This document shows positions 8,147 to 16,665 of a stretch of DNA of 64,000 nucleotides, one piece after another (within the stretch, counting starts at the first letter, position 1; each line of letters begins with the position of its first letter). Where the stretch lies: positions 124,001-188,000 of the forward strand of contig NZ_FOBD01000013.1 in assembly GCF_900109515.1 (NCBI RefSeq), written 5' to 3'. Below the pieces are notes generated by a model. The model was not told the DNA's origin. It searched no databases and worked only from the letters and a program-made list of their open reading frames with translations. A program made the position numbers and the translations under genes. This DNA comes from Paenibacillus sp. OK003 (GTDB taxonomy: Bacteria > Bacillota > Bacilli > Paenibacillales > Paenibacillaceae).

Positions 8147-8665
8147 ATGGCACAAGAACGTACAGGCGCAGCCACCTTTAAAGGCAACCCTATTACATTG
8201 ATCGGACCCGAATTGAAAGTGGGCGATCAAGCACCCGATTTTACACTGAGTAAAAACCTGGTTGAAGATGCATCACTGAAAGACTTCGCAGGTAAAATCA
8301 AATTAATCAGCGTTGTTCCTTCACTGGATACTGGCGTATGCGATGCCCAAACCCGCCGCTTCAATGTTGAAGCTGGAGAGCTCGGAGACAATGTTGTCGT
8401 ATTGACAGTAAGCGTTGACCTTCCATTTGCACAAGCACGCTGGTGCGGCGCAGCCGGAGTTGACCGCGTCGTAACACTGTCTGATTACAAAACACGTTCA
8501 TTCGGTGAAGACTACGGTGTTCTGATCAAAGAATTCCAATTGGACATGCGCTCCATCTTTGTGCTGGATGCTGAAGACCGAATTACATATGTGGAATATC
8601 TGCCTGAGATGACAGACTCCCCTAACTTCGAGCAAGCGATTTCCGCTGTAAAAGCCTTGCTGTAA
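8147..8665 (+). CDS. tpx: Thiol peroxidase (Tpx, atypical 2-Cys peroxiredoxin)
   Basis: A 172-residue cytosolic peroxiredoxin. The peroxidatic cysteine is Cys65 in PSLDTGVC and the resolving cysteine Cys100 in ARWCGAAG, the Tpx arrangement. It reduces hydrogen and alkyl peroxides using thioredoxin. The ATG at 8147 is set by AAGGAGG 9 nt upstream; an upstream in-frame ATG adds 15 unconserved residues. A -10 TATAAT lies at 8098-8103 with only a weak TTGGAC -35 at 19-bp spacing, so an activator may be needed. It is monocistronic, followed by its own terminator. Confidence 0.95.
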   Translation: MAQERTGAATFKGNPITLIGPELKVGDQAPDFTLSKNLVEDASLKDFAGKIKLISVVPSLDTGVCDAQTRRFNVEAGELGDNVVVLTVSVDLPFAQARWCGAAGVDRVVTLSDYKTRSFGEDYGVLIKEFQLDMRSIFVLDAEDRITYVEYLPEMTDSPNFEQAISAVKALL

Positions 8666-8687
8666 AAGGTAGTTCACGTTCAGAACA

Positions 8688-8722
8688 AAAGCGAGGAAGG
8701 TTAACCTTCTCTCGCTTTTTGT
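8688..8722. terminator. Terminator between tpx and the DUF1499 gene
   Basis: AGCGAGGAAGG pairs with CCTTCTCTCGCT and is followed by TTTTT on the plus strand and TTTTGTT on the minus strand, serving both convergent genes. Confidence 0.8.
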
Positions 8723-8738
8723 TATTCACCCATCTATT

Positions 8739-9131
8739 TCAATCATTTGACTTATACTTACTCAGCTTCTTATCCAATACGGAGAACAAGTTCATAATCG
8801 TGCGATAATTAGAACCCAGGTCTCCAAGTGAACCACGCGAAGCCGAATACATATCGACCGCACTGCGTACAGGACTTACCGATATAATGGAAACCGTAAT
8901 ATCCATCGTCCGTCCAAAGGTAGTCCGCTTCTCCAGTATGACCTCTCCTACAGAAGGTACTTCATGCAGCACTTTATAACCCGGGATTTTTTTGAGTGTC
9001 GAAGAAACCTCTTCCCAGGCTCTGTCTTTGGATAAGTTATAATACCGTGTTTTTAATTTGGGATCCTTGGCTCGATCGCTGGTTCCCTCCATGCTGCGGA
9101 TGATACCGACGAGCGTTCTCTTTAAGGTCAA
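8739..9131 (-). CDS. DUF1499-type protein
   Basis: A 130-residue soluble protein resembling the DUF1499 family: RYYNLSKDRAWEEV, EKRTTFGRTMDITVSI, and the ending VDMYSASRGSLGDLGSNYR recall the family pattern of a beta fold followed by SxSRxGxxDLGxNxxR. No enzymatic role is established. The TTG at 9131 is the likely start because AAAGGAGG lies 7 nt upstream; the longer frame to 9209 has no ribosome site. Confidence 0.65.
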   Translation of the reverse strand: MTLKRTLVGIIRSMEGTSDRAKDPKLKTRYYNLSKDRAWEEVSSTLKKIPGYKVLHEVPSVGEVILEKRTTFGRTMDITVSIISVSPVRSAVDMYSASRGSLGDLGSNYRTIMNLFSVLDKKLSKYKSND

Positions 9132-9253
9132 GACCCTTCCTCCTTTGAATGTAACCGTTCCATTTATGTATACTAGTGTAACATTGTTCATGTAGTAACA
9201 AAAGGGCAAGCGACACTTTTAACAAAATACAGCCCATTCAACAAAATAAGCTC

Positions 9254-9303
9254 AAATAAAAAGCACCCTGAAATTCCTCGATTAGAGGAAAAAGTCAGGG
9301 TGC
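9254..9303 (-). terminator. Leftward terminator of the putative 6S RNA
   Basis: On the minus strand AGCACCCTGA pairs with TCAGGGTGCT, with an inner CCTC/GAGG hairpin, followed by TTTTTATTTG. The plus strand has no T-run after it. Confidence 0.75.
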
Positions 9304-9305
9304 TG

Positions 9306-9514
9306 TACATGATAAAATAGGAACCCGCCTATGCCGTCCGGCTACATTGTCTTATGAACCTGCTTGGCAGGTGGGTGGCCGCAAAAATGTTTTTTGAAGT
9401 CCCCATGTCATATAGACAGGGCGTTTCAGCAACATTCTGTATTGATCTCCCGAAGACATCATCATTGGTTCAAAACAACGAATAACCGAAACGTACATCG
9501 CAGGATGTACAATT
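9306..9514 (-). ncRNA. ssrS: Putative 6S RNA
   Basis: The stretch between the DUF1499 and DUF624 genes has no credible ORF but looks like a 6S RNA on the minus strand. A promoter (-35 TTTACT, 17 bp, -10 TATAAT around 9516-9544) precedes the sequence CATCCTGCGATGTACG. The far end has GCCGGACGGCATAGG, which can close a long stem with the 5' end, as in 6S RNA. In between lies GTTTTGAACCAATGATG, remembered from Bacillus 6S RNA, in a largely double-stranded rod. 6S RNA mimics an open promoter and sequesters sigma-A RNA polymerase. Ends are approximate, and the call rests on remembered motifs rather than a covariance search. Confidence 0.65.
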
Positions 9515-9560
9515 ATTATATCCCTAACTGTGTAAAAAGTAAATGGTGACAGCTCATGTT

Positions 9561-10397
9561 TTATTTTTGGAGATTATCTTGTTTTTCGTCAGATGGCTTA
9601 ACCTCAGATGGTTCAGCCGCCTCTTTCGTTTCAACTGACTCCCCTGCCTGTTCAGCAGCTTGTGCAGCTTCCTCTTCTTCTTTCTTCAGCTGCATTTTCT
9701 CCATCTGCTCCTGCATCTTATTAAACGTTGCGTAGAAGTTGAAGAAAGCAAACCAGGCAACAATACTAATAATGAAGAAGATGAACAAGACCGGATAACG
9801 AAAACCGATATAGAACAACAATCCACTTCCCAGCAACGTGGAAAATACACGGAATGGTCTAATCAGCGTCAACAGAACCGCATTTTTGATGATCAATCCG
9901 ATGGACATGTGGTAATGTACAACCATCGAGAAGAAGTTAAAGAGAGAAACAAACAGCAGCAGCAACAGTACAAGCATAATAATTCCGACCAGCTGCATAT
10001 TCTTGAATTGTGTCATGTATACTGTGTAATCCAGATACATGATGGCAAACAGCAAGGTATAGAATATACCTCCAATTAAACTCTGTTTGTAGTTCTCTTT
10101 GTAACCTACAAAGAAAGTACGGAAGATCGGCACGTCCGTATCACCCATATTCCATTTACGTACAACCGTAAACAGCGCCGACGTCGCCGGGAATAGTGTA
10201 AGCGGTGCCACAATGGCTATAGCCCAGTTCATTTGTAGTGATTCGTTGGCCAGGTTCTGCTGCATCACGAGCAGTTTCATAATCAAGAAAAACAAGAACG
10301 GAGACGAACAAATAGCCCACAACAGATTGGTTGCGGCCAGTCTCGTAATCCACTCTGTAAGTCGGTAGATCCCACCCATAGCTCCTTTAAATTCCAA
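9561..10397 (-). CDS. DUF624 family (YesL-like) membrane protein
   Basis: A 278-residue membrane protein with about five or six spans, followed by a charged tail (from about residue 215) rich in Glu, Lys and Ala. The start EFKGAMGGIYRLTEWITRLA and the NLLW motif are typical of DUF624/YesL proteins, which often lie near sugar-uptake genes; function unknown. The TTG at 10397 is chosen because GGAGGAGGAG lies 6 nt upstream and gives the usual family N-terminus. The long acidic tail is unusual for the family, which is normally about 210 residues. Confidence 0.8.
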   Translation of the reverse strand: MEFKGAMGGIYRLTEWITRLAATNLLWAICSSPFLFFLIMKLLVMQQNLANESLQMNWAIAIVAPLTLFPATSALFTVVRKWNMGDTDVPIFRTFFVGYKENYKQSLIGGIFYTLLFAIMYLDYTVYMTQFKNMQLVGIIMLVLLLLLFVSLFNFFSMVVHYHMSIGLIIKNAVLLTLIRPFRVFSTLLGSGLLFYIGFRYPVLFIFFIISIVAWFAFFNFYATFNKMQEQMEKMQLKKEEEEAAQAAEQAGESVETKEAAEPSEVKPSDEKQDNLQK

Positions 10398-10529
10398 ACA
10401 ATTCTCCTCCTCCGCAGCCTTGCGTCTAGCCTTAATTCTAATAATATTAATATACCTTATTATAGATAGGAAAAGCCAGCCCTTCCCGAAAAGAGATCGA
10501 CGGCTCACTGGTTTGGCATAATCTGCACA

Positions 10530-10563
10530 TAAAAAAAATGGAGCAGTCGCCCTGCCCCATTTT
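10530..10563 (-). terminator. Terminator of cshA
   Basis: On the minus strand AATGGGGCAG pairs with CTGCTCCATT (one G-U pair) followed by eight T residues. Confidence 0.85.
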
Positions 10564-10581
10564 CCAGTTCACGCTTGTATA

Positions 10582-12174
10582 TTATTCGAAAGAAGAATCT
10601 TTCGCAGGACGACGTCCTTCATTGCTGCTTGGACGCGGTTTGCGGTCACGATTGTAACCACCTTCTCTGCTTCCACTTCCACTTCCAGTTCCACTGCTGT
10701 TACGATCGCGGTTGTACCCACCACGTCCGCCACCACTGCTGTTGCGATCACGGTTGTAACTACCGCCACCACCACTGCTGCTGCGGTTGCCGCTGTAACC
10801 AGATGGTTTGCGTCCGCCAGAGCGAACATCCGGTTTACGACGTTTTGCACGAATCGGATCTTCAGGAGTGAGATCAACCTGAGCATCTTTTTTGTCACCT
10901 GTCAGGAGCTTCAGCGCAGCTGACAACAGTTGAACAGAATCATATTGCTCAAGCATTTGAATCGCGATACCTTTGTATTCGTTCAGTTCGCCAGATTGTA
11001 CGATTTCGAGCAAACGCTCAGCTGTCAAACGTTGTTTTCCTTCTACAGCCTCAGCCATGGTTGGCAGTGGTTTGCGCGGAATACGGTGACGTGTTACACG
11101 CTCGATAAAGTGCAGGTGGTCGATCTCACGCGGAGTTACGAAAGACCATGCAGCCCCCTCTTTACCCGCACGACCTGTACGACCGATACGGTGAACATAG
11201 CTCTCCGGATCTTGCGGAAGGTCAAAGTTCACAACGTGAGTTACGCCGGATACATCGAGACCACGTGCAGCCACGTCTGTTGCAACGAGTACGTCAATGC
11301 TGCCGTCACGGAACTTACGCATTACCGCATCACGTTGATTCTGGGACAAGTCACCATGAAGACCGTCAGCAGAGTATCCACGTTTTTGCAAAGCTTCAGC
11401 CAATTCGTCAACACGACGTTTAGTACGTCCGAATACGATCGCCAGCTCAGGAGATTCCATATCCAACAAACGGCTAAGCGCTTCGAATTTTTGACGCTCA
11501 GGTACTTCGATATAGGATTGGTCAATCAATGGTGCACTAACATGTTTCGGGATCACAGAAATATGCTCAGGATTGTTCAAGAATTGTTGTGCCAATTTTT
11601 GAATGTTAGGAGGCATTGTTGCTGAGAACAGCATGGTTTGGCGCTCGTCTGGAACTTGTTTCAGGATGGATTGAATATCCTCCATGAAACCCATGTCGAG
11701 CATTTCATCTGCTTCATCCAATACAACAGTTTGTACATCATCAAGTTTGATTGTTTTGCGGTTGATGTGGTCAAGGAGACGTCCAGGTGTACCAATGATA
11801 ATCTGTGGTTTTCTTTTCAGTGCACGAATCTGACGAACGATATCTTGTCCGCCGTAGATTGGCAGGGAGCGCAGACCTTTGAAGCGAGTGAGTTTTTCGA
11901 TTTCTTCAGCAACTTGGATTGCAAGTTCACGTGTAGGTGCCATAATGAGGGCGCGGATTTTCTCGTCACTTTTAGTGATCTTGCTGATCAACGGAATACC
12001 GAATGCAGCTGTTTTACCCGTACCTGTTTGTGCTTGACCAATCAAATCTCTGCCTTCGAGTGCCAAAGGAATCGCTTGGGATTGGATCGGTGTTGCTTCT
12101 TCAAACCCGAGCTCAGTGATGGCTTGCAGCACCAGTGGTTCAAGATTGAAATCTGTGAAATTTAAATTTGTCAA
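10582..12174 (-). CDS. cshA: DEAD-box ATP-dependent RNA helicase CshA
   Basis: A 530-residue helicase. The Q motif precedes AQTGTGKT (residues 48-55), then PTRELA, TPGR, DEAD (152-155) and SAT; the second RecA domain ends with HRIGRTGRAG. After about residue 440 comes a low-complexity RG/SG-rich tail with repeats of YNRDRNSSGGG, typical of CshA and useful for RNA binding. In Bacillus, CshA works with the RNA degradosome and in cold-stress RNA unwinding. The start is a TTG with AAAGGAG about 11 nt upstream. The divergent spacer (about 300 bp) may give it a long cold-responsive leader. Confidence 0.93.
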   Translation of the reverse strand: MTNLNFTDFNLEPLVLQAITELGFEEATPIQSQAIPLALEGRDLIGQAQTGTGKTAAFGIPLISKITKSDEKIRALIMAPTRELAIQVAEEIEKLTRFKGLRSLPIYGGQDIVRQIRALKRKPQIIIGTPGRLLDHINRKTIKLDDVQTVVLDEADEMLDMGFMEDIQSILKQVPDERQTMLFSATMPPNIQKLAQQFLNNPEHISVIPKHVSAPLIDQSYIEVPERQKFEALSRLLDMESPELAIVFGRTKRRVDELAEALQKRGYSADGLHGDLSQNQRDAVMRKFRDGSIDVLVATDVAARGLDVSGVTHVVNFDLPQDPESYVHRIGRTGRAGKEGAAWSFVTPREIDHLHFIERVTRHRIPRKPLPTMAEAVEGKQRLTAERLLEIVQSGELNEYKGIAIQMLEQYDSVQLLSAALKLLTGDKKDAQVDLTPEDPIRAKRRKPDVRSGGRKPSGYSGNRSSSGGGGSYNRDRNSSGGGRGGYNRDRNSSGTGSGSGSREGGYNRDRKPRPSSNEGRRPAKDSSFE

Positions 12175-12481
12175 AATTATTCATGCTCCTTTTATATGGT
12201 GGACATGGTGGACAATCCACTTTGTTGTCTGTATTCTTAAGTAGCGTTAATATTTATAGGGTATCCCATCAAGCCAAATTATTTTCACGAACGAATATAA
12301 TTCCATGAATGGGTCCCAAACATAAGACTAAAACTACATACATGTGTTTGAAACATTTCAAAAAATTTTATTGCTCCATTTAGGAAAAGTTTCCTACTCA
12401 AGAATATCCACAAATTATTATATCACAAAACAATTCAAGATTACCAGCAATCTGGTTTTAAATATAAATGAGGTGATTAAA
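12175..12481. other. Divergent intergenic region cshA / yitT-like gene
   Basis: Contains no credible gene. It holds the cshA and YitT-family promoters and one clear dyad at 12347-12362: TTTGAAA and TTTCAAA arms around a 2-bp centre, a possible operator. The YitT side ends with GAGGTGA, the ribosome site for the TTG at 12482. Confidence 0.5.
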
Positions 12482-13303
12482 TTGCCCAAAATGATTTGGC
12501 ACTTTTTAGTGATCGTATTGGGTGCTGCAGCTATTGCCTGCGGCTTCAACTGGTTTTTGGTTCCCCATCAGCTTCTTAGCGGCGGGGTATCCGGTATTTC
12601 CATGCTTCTCGGCTATTTCACGAATTTGAATCTTAGTATAATGTATTTTGTTCTGAACATCCCTCTGCTCATTGCAGGTTGGTTTATTCTTGGACGACGC
12701 TTCATTACATTAAGTATTGTTTCGGTAGCAGCCACTTCATGGTTCATCGCGCTTCTGCCTGTTTTTGCTGTGGCAACAGATCCCCTTCTGAGCTGTGTAT
12801 TTGGCGGCGTGTTAGTGGGACTGGGTACGGGCGTTTCTTTCCGAGTCGGCGGCTCGACAGGCGGGCTGGACATTGTTGGTTCCATTTTTACCCGGAATCG
12901 TGATTTCCCGATTGGTACGGTAATGGCTGGCATGAACGGAGCCATTATTATGCTGGCAGGCTATCTGAATGATGACTGGAATATCGCGCTTGCCTCCATG
13001 GTATCGATCTATATCACAGGCAAAGTGCTGGATCTGATTCACATCAGCCATGTCAAAGTCACATTGTACATTATTACCAATGAAACCGAAGCGATGTTGA
13101 AAAAATTGCTTGTTCGCCCTCGTGGGGTCACCAAAATTAAGACTCAGGGAGCATATACAGACATCGATAAGGACATGTTAATGACAGTGACTACTCGCTA
13201 CGAACTCGTTGAAATCAAACGAATTATCAAGGAAACCGATCCGAAGGCTTTTGTTAATATTGTGGAAACGGTTGGAGTTATGGGCTCTTTCCGCAGAAGT
13301 TGA
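12482..13303 (+). CDS. YitT-family (DUF161/DUF2179) membrane protein
   Basis: A 273-residue protein: five or six membrane spans (residues 1-190, with VPHQLLSGGVSGISMLLGY and GGSTGGLDIVG) and a C-terminal cytosolic DUF2179 domain (about 195-273, ALYIITNE-like start, RGVTKIKTQGAYT, AFVNIVETVGVMG). The family is widespread in Firmicutes in several copies; its transport substrate is not established. The TTG at 12482 is chosen because GAGGTGA lies 5 nt upstream; the longer in-frame extension is AT-rich and unconserved. Confidence 0.88.
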   Translation: MPKMIWHFLVIVLGAAAIACGFNWFLVPHQLLSGGVSGISMLLGYFTNLNLSIMYFVLNIPLLIAGWFILGRRFITLSIVSVAATSWFIALLPVFAVATDPLLSCVFGGVLVGLGTGVSFRVGGSTGGLDIVGSIFTRNRDFPIGTVMAGMNGAIIMLAGYLNDDWNIALASMVSIYITGKVLDLIHISHVKVTLYIITNETEAMLKKLLVRPRGVTKIKTQGAYTDIDKDMLMTVTTRYELVEIKRIIKETDPKAFVNIVETVGVMGSFRRS

Positions 13304-13316
13304 GACAGATGTACGG

Positions 13317-13344
13317 TTAACAATTCAAAACATTGTGGTATAAT
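13317..13344 (+). promoter_or_regulatory. Sigma-A promoter of the small gene at 13473
   Basis: -35 TTAACA (13317-13322) and perfect -10 TATAAT (13339-13344), 16-bp spacer. It leaves a leader of about 120 nt before the GTG start. Confidence 0.65.
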
Positions 13345-13472
13345 AACGGTGTACGGCTCCTAAATATGTTGTATAGCAGGATGTGCCCTTCAATTTCACA
13401 GAACCATGTGCTTTTCCGAATCGCGCCGAATGACTTACCATTTTGGAATTCGAGTAGGGAAGGGTGATTATT

Positions 13473-13667
13473 GTGGATATGGAAACGGTAAAACTGTTTG
13501 AAATCGTCAACAAATGGTGCCCGGAAATGCTCCCTTTCTTAAAACCGAATGAGCTCGACTCACTGATTGTTCTCCGGGATGGGCTGGGCATCCTGGAACA
13601 GGGAGACGCAATGGAAATCATTCAGTACAGTATTTGTGAGCATCAAAATGAGATTTACATTCAATAA
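13473..13667 (+). CDS. Small protein of unknown function
   Basis: A 64-residue acidic protein with no cysteine pair, signal peptide or membrane span: METVKLFEIVNKWCPEM then FLKPNELDSLIVLRDGLGIL. I do not recognise it. The case for a real gene is good: its own sigma-A promoter, AGGGTGA about 6 nt before the GTG at 13473, and a strong terminator shortly after the stop. Confidence 0.65.
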   Translation: MDMETVKLFEIVNKWCPEMLPFLKPNELDSLIVLRDGLGILEQGDAMEIIQYSICEHQNEIYIQ

Positions 13668-13685
13668 TTTTTTTTAGATTGATCA

Positions 13686-13735
13686 CGCCGCTTCTTGTGG
13701 GGGTTACCCTCAACAGGAAGCGGTTTTCATTTTTC
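13686..13735 (+). terminator. Terminator after the small gene
   Basis: CCGCTTCTTGT pairs with ACAGGAAGCGG (one G-U) around a G/C-rich loop, followed by TTTTCATTTTT. Confidence 0.8.
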
Positions 13736-13764
13736 CCGTATGTTTCATCACTTGAATAATATGG

Positions 13765-13793
13765 TTAAAAGCCCAGAGGCTTTATTGTATAAT
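13765..13793 (+). promoter_or_regulatory. Promoter with inverted repeat in the spacer
   Basis: A -10 TATAAT (13788-13793) and weak -35 TTAAAA (13765-13770), 17 bp apart. The spacer region holds AAAGCC-CAGA-GGCTTT (13768-13783), a dyad positioned for a repressor. Confidence 0.5.
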
Positions 13794-13828
13794 TCAAACA
13801 TGGAATGCACATAGGGGAGTGGAAATGA

Positions 13829-15010
13829 ATGAACATGTTTTGGGCTTTACTGGCTATGGTCTGGGGAACCTTCAGTGGTACACCTGCTACAGCCGATCAA
13901 GGGAAACAACCCTTTCAATCATTAACAAGCAGTTTCAATACCGCCATCATTCAATCTCAAAAAGAACAGGTCGTTATTGATGCGGATAACCCGCCTACCA
14001 AAATCGACCCACAACCTGATGCACCCATTGTCAAAGGCATCTATGTGACGGCTTACAGCGCCGGTGGTGCACGAATGACATCATTACTCGATCTGATGGA
14101 TAACACAGAGCTCAATTCCATGGTCATTGATATCAAGGACGATCTCGGTTACATAACTTACCCTACGGAGAACAAGACGTTACAGGAAATGGGCAAATCT
14201 CAGCCTTTTATCCGTGATATGGATGCCTTGATGAAACGTCTGCAAAAACATGATGTTTACCCGATCGCACGAGTGGTCGTATTCAAGGATACAATCCTCG
14301 CCAAGAAAAATCCGGAGCTCTCTTTCCGCAATAAGGACGGTTCGGTATGGGCCAATGGTAAAGGCGACAGCTTCGTGAATCCCTACAGCAAGGAAGTATG
14401 GGATTACAATATAGAGATTGCCAAGGAAGCTGCTAAATTGGGATTTAAGGAAATCCAGTTCGATTATGTTCGTTTTCCGGAAGGTTTTGAAACGCGTGCA
14501 GACGCATTGAAATACACTAAATCCGACAAGTCCAGAGTCGACATTGTAGCTGAATTCGTGCAGTATGCACGCAAGGAGCTTGCACCGCTGGGTGTTCGAG
14601 TCTCGGTTGATATATTCGGTTACGCCGCCTCTGTTCCAGCAGCCGAGGGTATTGGACAGGATTTTGTGAAAATATCTGAAAACGTGGATGTCATCTCGCC
14701 GATGGTTTACCCGAGTCACTACTCCACCGGCTGGTACGGTGTGAAGGACCCTGATAAAGATCCATATACAACCATTAAAGGCTCTATGAAAGATACACAT
14801 AAGAAACTGGATCCAACCAAGGAGCTTAAACCCGTTATCCGCCCATGGATTCAGGACTTTACCGCAAGCTGGTTAGGCAGTGGACATTACATCAAATACG
14901 GCAAAAAACAGGTAGAGGACCAAATTCGTGCGATGAAAGACATGAATGTAGATGAGTACCTGCTCTGGAATGCCTCCAATCGATACACACCAGATGTAAA
15001 TTATAAATAA
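13829..15010 (+). CDS. Secreted putative glycoside hydrolase (DUF4015 type)
   Basis: A 393-residue protein with a signal peptide (hydrophobic residues 3-16, likely cleavage after ATA near residue 22), a short linker, then a TIM-barrel-like domain of the putative glycoside hydrolase family once called DUF4015. Typical segments are VKGIYVTAYSAGG, VIDIKDDLGYITY, IQFDYVRFPEG and VISPMVYPSHY, ending with DEYLLWNASNRYTP. The Asp/Glu residues in QFDYVRFPE and SVDIFGY are candidate acids. The polysaccharide is unknown. The ATG at 13829 follows GGGGAG at 9 nt. Confidence 0.85.
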   Translation: MNMFWALLAMVWGTFSGTPATADQGKQPFQSLTSSFNTAIIQSQKEQVVIDADNPPTKIDPQPDAPIVKGIYVTAYSAGGARMTSLLDLMDNTELNSMVIDIKDDLGYITYPTENKTLQEMGKSQPFIRDMDALMKRLQKHDVYPIARVVVFKDTILAKKNPELSFRNKDGSVWANGKGDSFVNPYSKEVWDYNIEIAKEAAKLGFKEIQFDYVRFPEGFETRADALKYTKSDKSRVDIVAEFVQYARKELAPLGVRVSVDIFGYAASVPAAEGIGQDFVKISENVDVISPMVYPSHYSTGWYGVKDPDKDPYTTIKGSMKDTHKKLDPTKELKPVIRPWIQDFTASWLGSGHYIKYGKKQVEDQIRAMKDMNVDEYLLWNASNRYTPDVNYK

Positions 15011-15041
15011 TGCACTCTTATTTTTGTTCACTTTACTCCAA

Positions 15042-15078
15042 TAACCTCGTTCCGTATTCTCTGGAGCGAGGTTTTTTA
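15042..15078 (+). terminator. Terminator of the glycoside hydrolase gene
   Basis: CCTCGTTCC pairs with GGAGCGAGG followed by six T. Confidence 0.8.
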
Positions 15079-15212
15079 CTATGCTCTCAATCTTACCTTC
15101 CGCACAACCACGTTCCCCCTCCCTATTCAAATCGGGCAAAATCCACTACAATAAATAGCTGTCCGTACATGACAGTTTAGTGATAACTCTTAAGAATAGT
15201 GAGGCACTGCCA

Positions 15213-16580
15213 GTGAACATGACCACCACCAGCTTTTCTCAAAAAGTAAAGCAATTCCTGATTATATTTCTACCCATCTTCACCACACAAATCGCCCTCT
15301 CTGCCATGTCGTTTTTCGATACCAATATGTCAGGCAAGTTCTCCCCTGCTGATCTCGCGGGTGTCGCTATTGGCACAAGTCTGTGGTTGCCGGTGCAGAC
15401 AGGACTCAGCGGTATTCTGATCGGCATAACACCTGTCGTCTCCCACCTGCTCGGCTCGAAGCGTAATGACAAAATTGGTCATAGCGTCATTCAAGCCTTA
15501 TATCTCGGTGTGGCGGTCGGAATCGTCGTTCTTGCAGCAGGCACATTGCTGCTCAGTCCGATTCTAAACGGAATGCCCTTGGAGCCGCGGGTTGCCCAAG
15601 TCGCCTTCTATTTCCTGTGTGCTTTGGCTTTTGGGGTTATCCCCCTTTTCGGCTATACTGTGCTTCGGAGTTTTATGGATGCACTGGGCCAGACACGGAT
15701 CACCATGATGATTACGCTTGTTTCGCTGCCAGTAAACATCTTCCTGAATTATTTACTTATCTTCGGACGCTGGGGCTTCCCACAACTGGGAGGTGTTGGA
15801 GCAGGTGTGGCTACAGCAAGTACATACTGGCTCATTTTTCTCCTTAGCCTCTTTTTCGTACACCGGATTGAGCCCTTTGCCCAATATGGGATCTTTCGGA
15901 AAATGCCCAACATTTCATTGACCAAATGGAAAGAGCTGCTCAAGATCGGCGTTCCCATTGGTTTCGCTACTTTTTTTGAAACCTCCATCTTTGCAGCGGT
16001 CACATTATTAATGAGCCGGTTCGACACCATTACGATAGCTGCCCACCAGGCGGCCCTGAATTTCGCTTCTACGCTGTATATGCTGCCTGTGAGTATATGT
16101 ATGGCCCTTACGATTCTTGTGGGCTATGAGGCGGGCGCAGGGCGTGTGAGAGACGCAAAGCAATACAGCCTCCTGGGTATCGGAGGTGCCATTGGCCTTT
16201 CTCTGTTAACCGCTGTGGTATTACTGGTATTCGGGGAACAAATTGCGGGCGTGTACTCGAATGATCGCGAGGTTATTGCTTTGACACAGCATTTCCTGAT
16301 TTACGCCATCTTCTTTCAAATCTCTGATGCCATTGCCACCCCAACACAGGGAGCACTTCGGGGCTACAAGGACGTGAATCCTGCATTGATCATAACGTTT
16401 GTCGCGTATTGGATCATCGGTCTACCTGTCGGCTACATCACGGCTACGTATACTTCTCTCGGTGCCTTTGGATACTGGGTCGGACTCATTGCCGGCCTTG
16501 CTGTTGGAGCAACGGCGCTTCTCTGGAGATTGTTTCTTGTGCAGAAGCAAGCCTCGGTACGTATGGCCGAAAATAAATAA
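15213..16580 (+). CDS. MATE-family multidrug/Na+ efflux transporter
   Basis: A 455-residue, 12-span protein of the MATE family. Its two homologous halves begin with LIIFLPIFTTQIALSAMSF and LLKIGVPIGFATFFETSIF, and it has the family motif MDALGQTRITM plus GALRGYKDV near the end. It exports cationic drugs or metabolites driven by Na+ or H+. The GTG at 15213 is the best start (TGAGG 8 nt upstream); an ATG at 15219 is possible. It is convergent with pfkA. Confidence 0.92.
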   Translation: MNMTTTSFSQKVKQFLIIFLPIFTTQIALSAMSFFDTNMSGKFSPADLAGVAIGTSLWLPVQTGLSGILIGITPVVSHLLGSKRNDKIGHSVIQALYLGVAVGIVVLAAGTLLLSPILNGMPLEPRVAQVAFYFLCALAFGVIPLFGYTVLRSFMDALGQTRITMMITLVSLPVNIFLNYLLIFGRWGFPQLGGVGAGVATASTYWLIFLLSLFFVHRIEPFAQYGIFRKMPNISLTKWKELLKIGVPIGFATFFETSIFAAVTLLMSRFDTITIAAHQAALNFASTLYMLPVSICMALTILVGYEAGAGRVRDAKQYSLLGIGGAIGLSLLTAVVLLVFGEQIAGVYSNDREVIALTQHFLIYAIFFQISDAIATPTQGALRGYKDVNPALIITFVAYWIIGLPVGYITATYTSLGAFGYWVGLIAGLAVGATALLWRLFLVQKQASVRMAENK

Positions 16581-16588
16581 TGGACATA

Positions 16589-16635
16589 TAAAAAAAGAGC
16601 ACAGCCCGCGGTAAAACGGGACTGTGCTCTTTTGA
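16589..16635. terminator. Bidirectional terminator between the MATE gene and pfkA
   Basis: AAGAGCACAG pairs with CTGTGCTCTT, with an inner CCCG/CGGG pair; A-run on the left and TTTT on the right serve both strands. Confidence 0.85.
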
Positions 16636-16665
16636 TTTGAACTTTTGGTGATGACTGGAACTCGA

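Noticed and set aside
10930..11625. 231-codon open frame on the plus strand
   Set aside because: It lies entirely antisense to the conserved cshA coding sequence, has no ribosome site and no sensible protein composition; a codon-bias shadow.
14180..14800. 206-codon open frame on the minus strand
   Set aside because: Antisense to the glycoside-hydrolase-like gene, Cys/His/Phe-rich shadow translation without a ribosome site.
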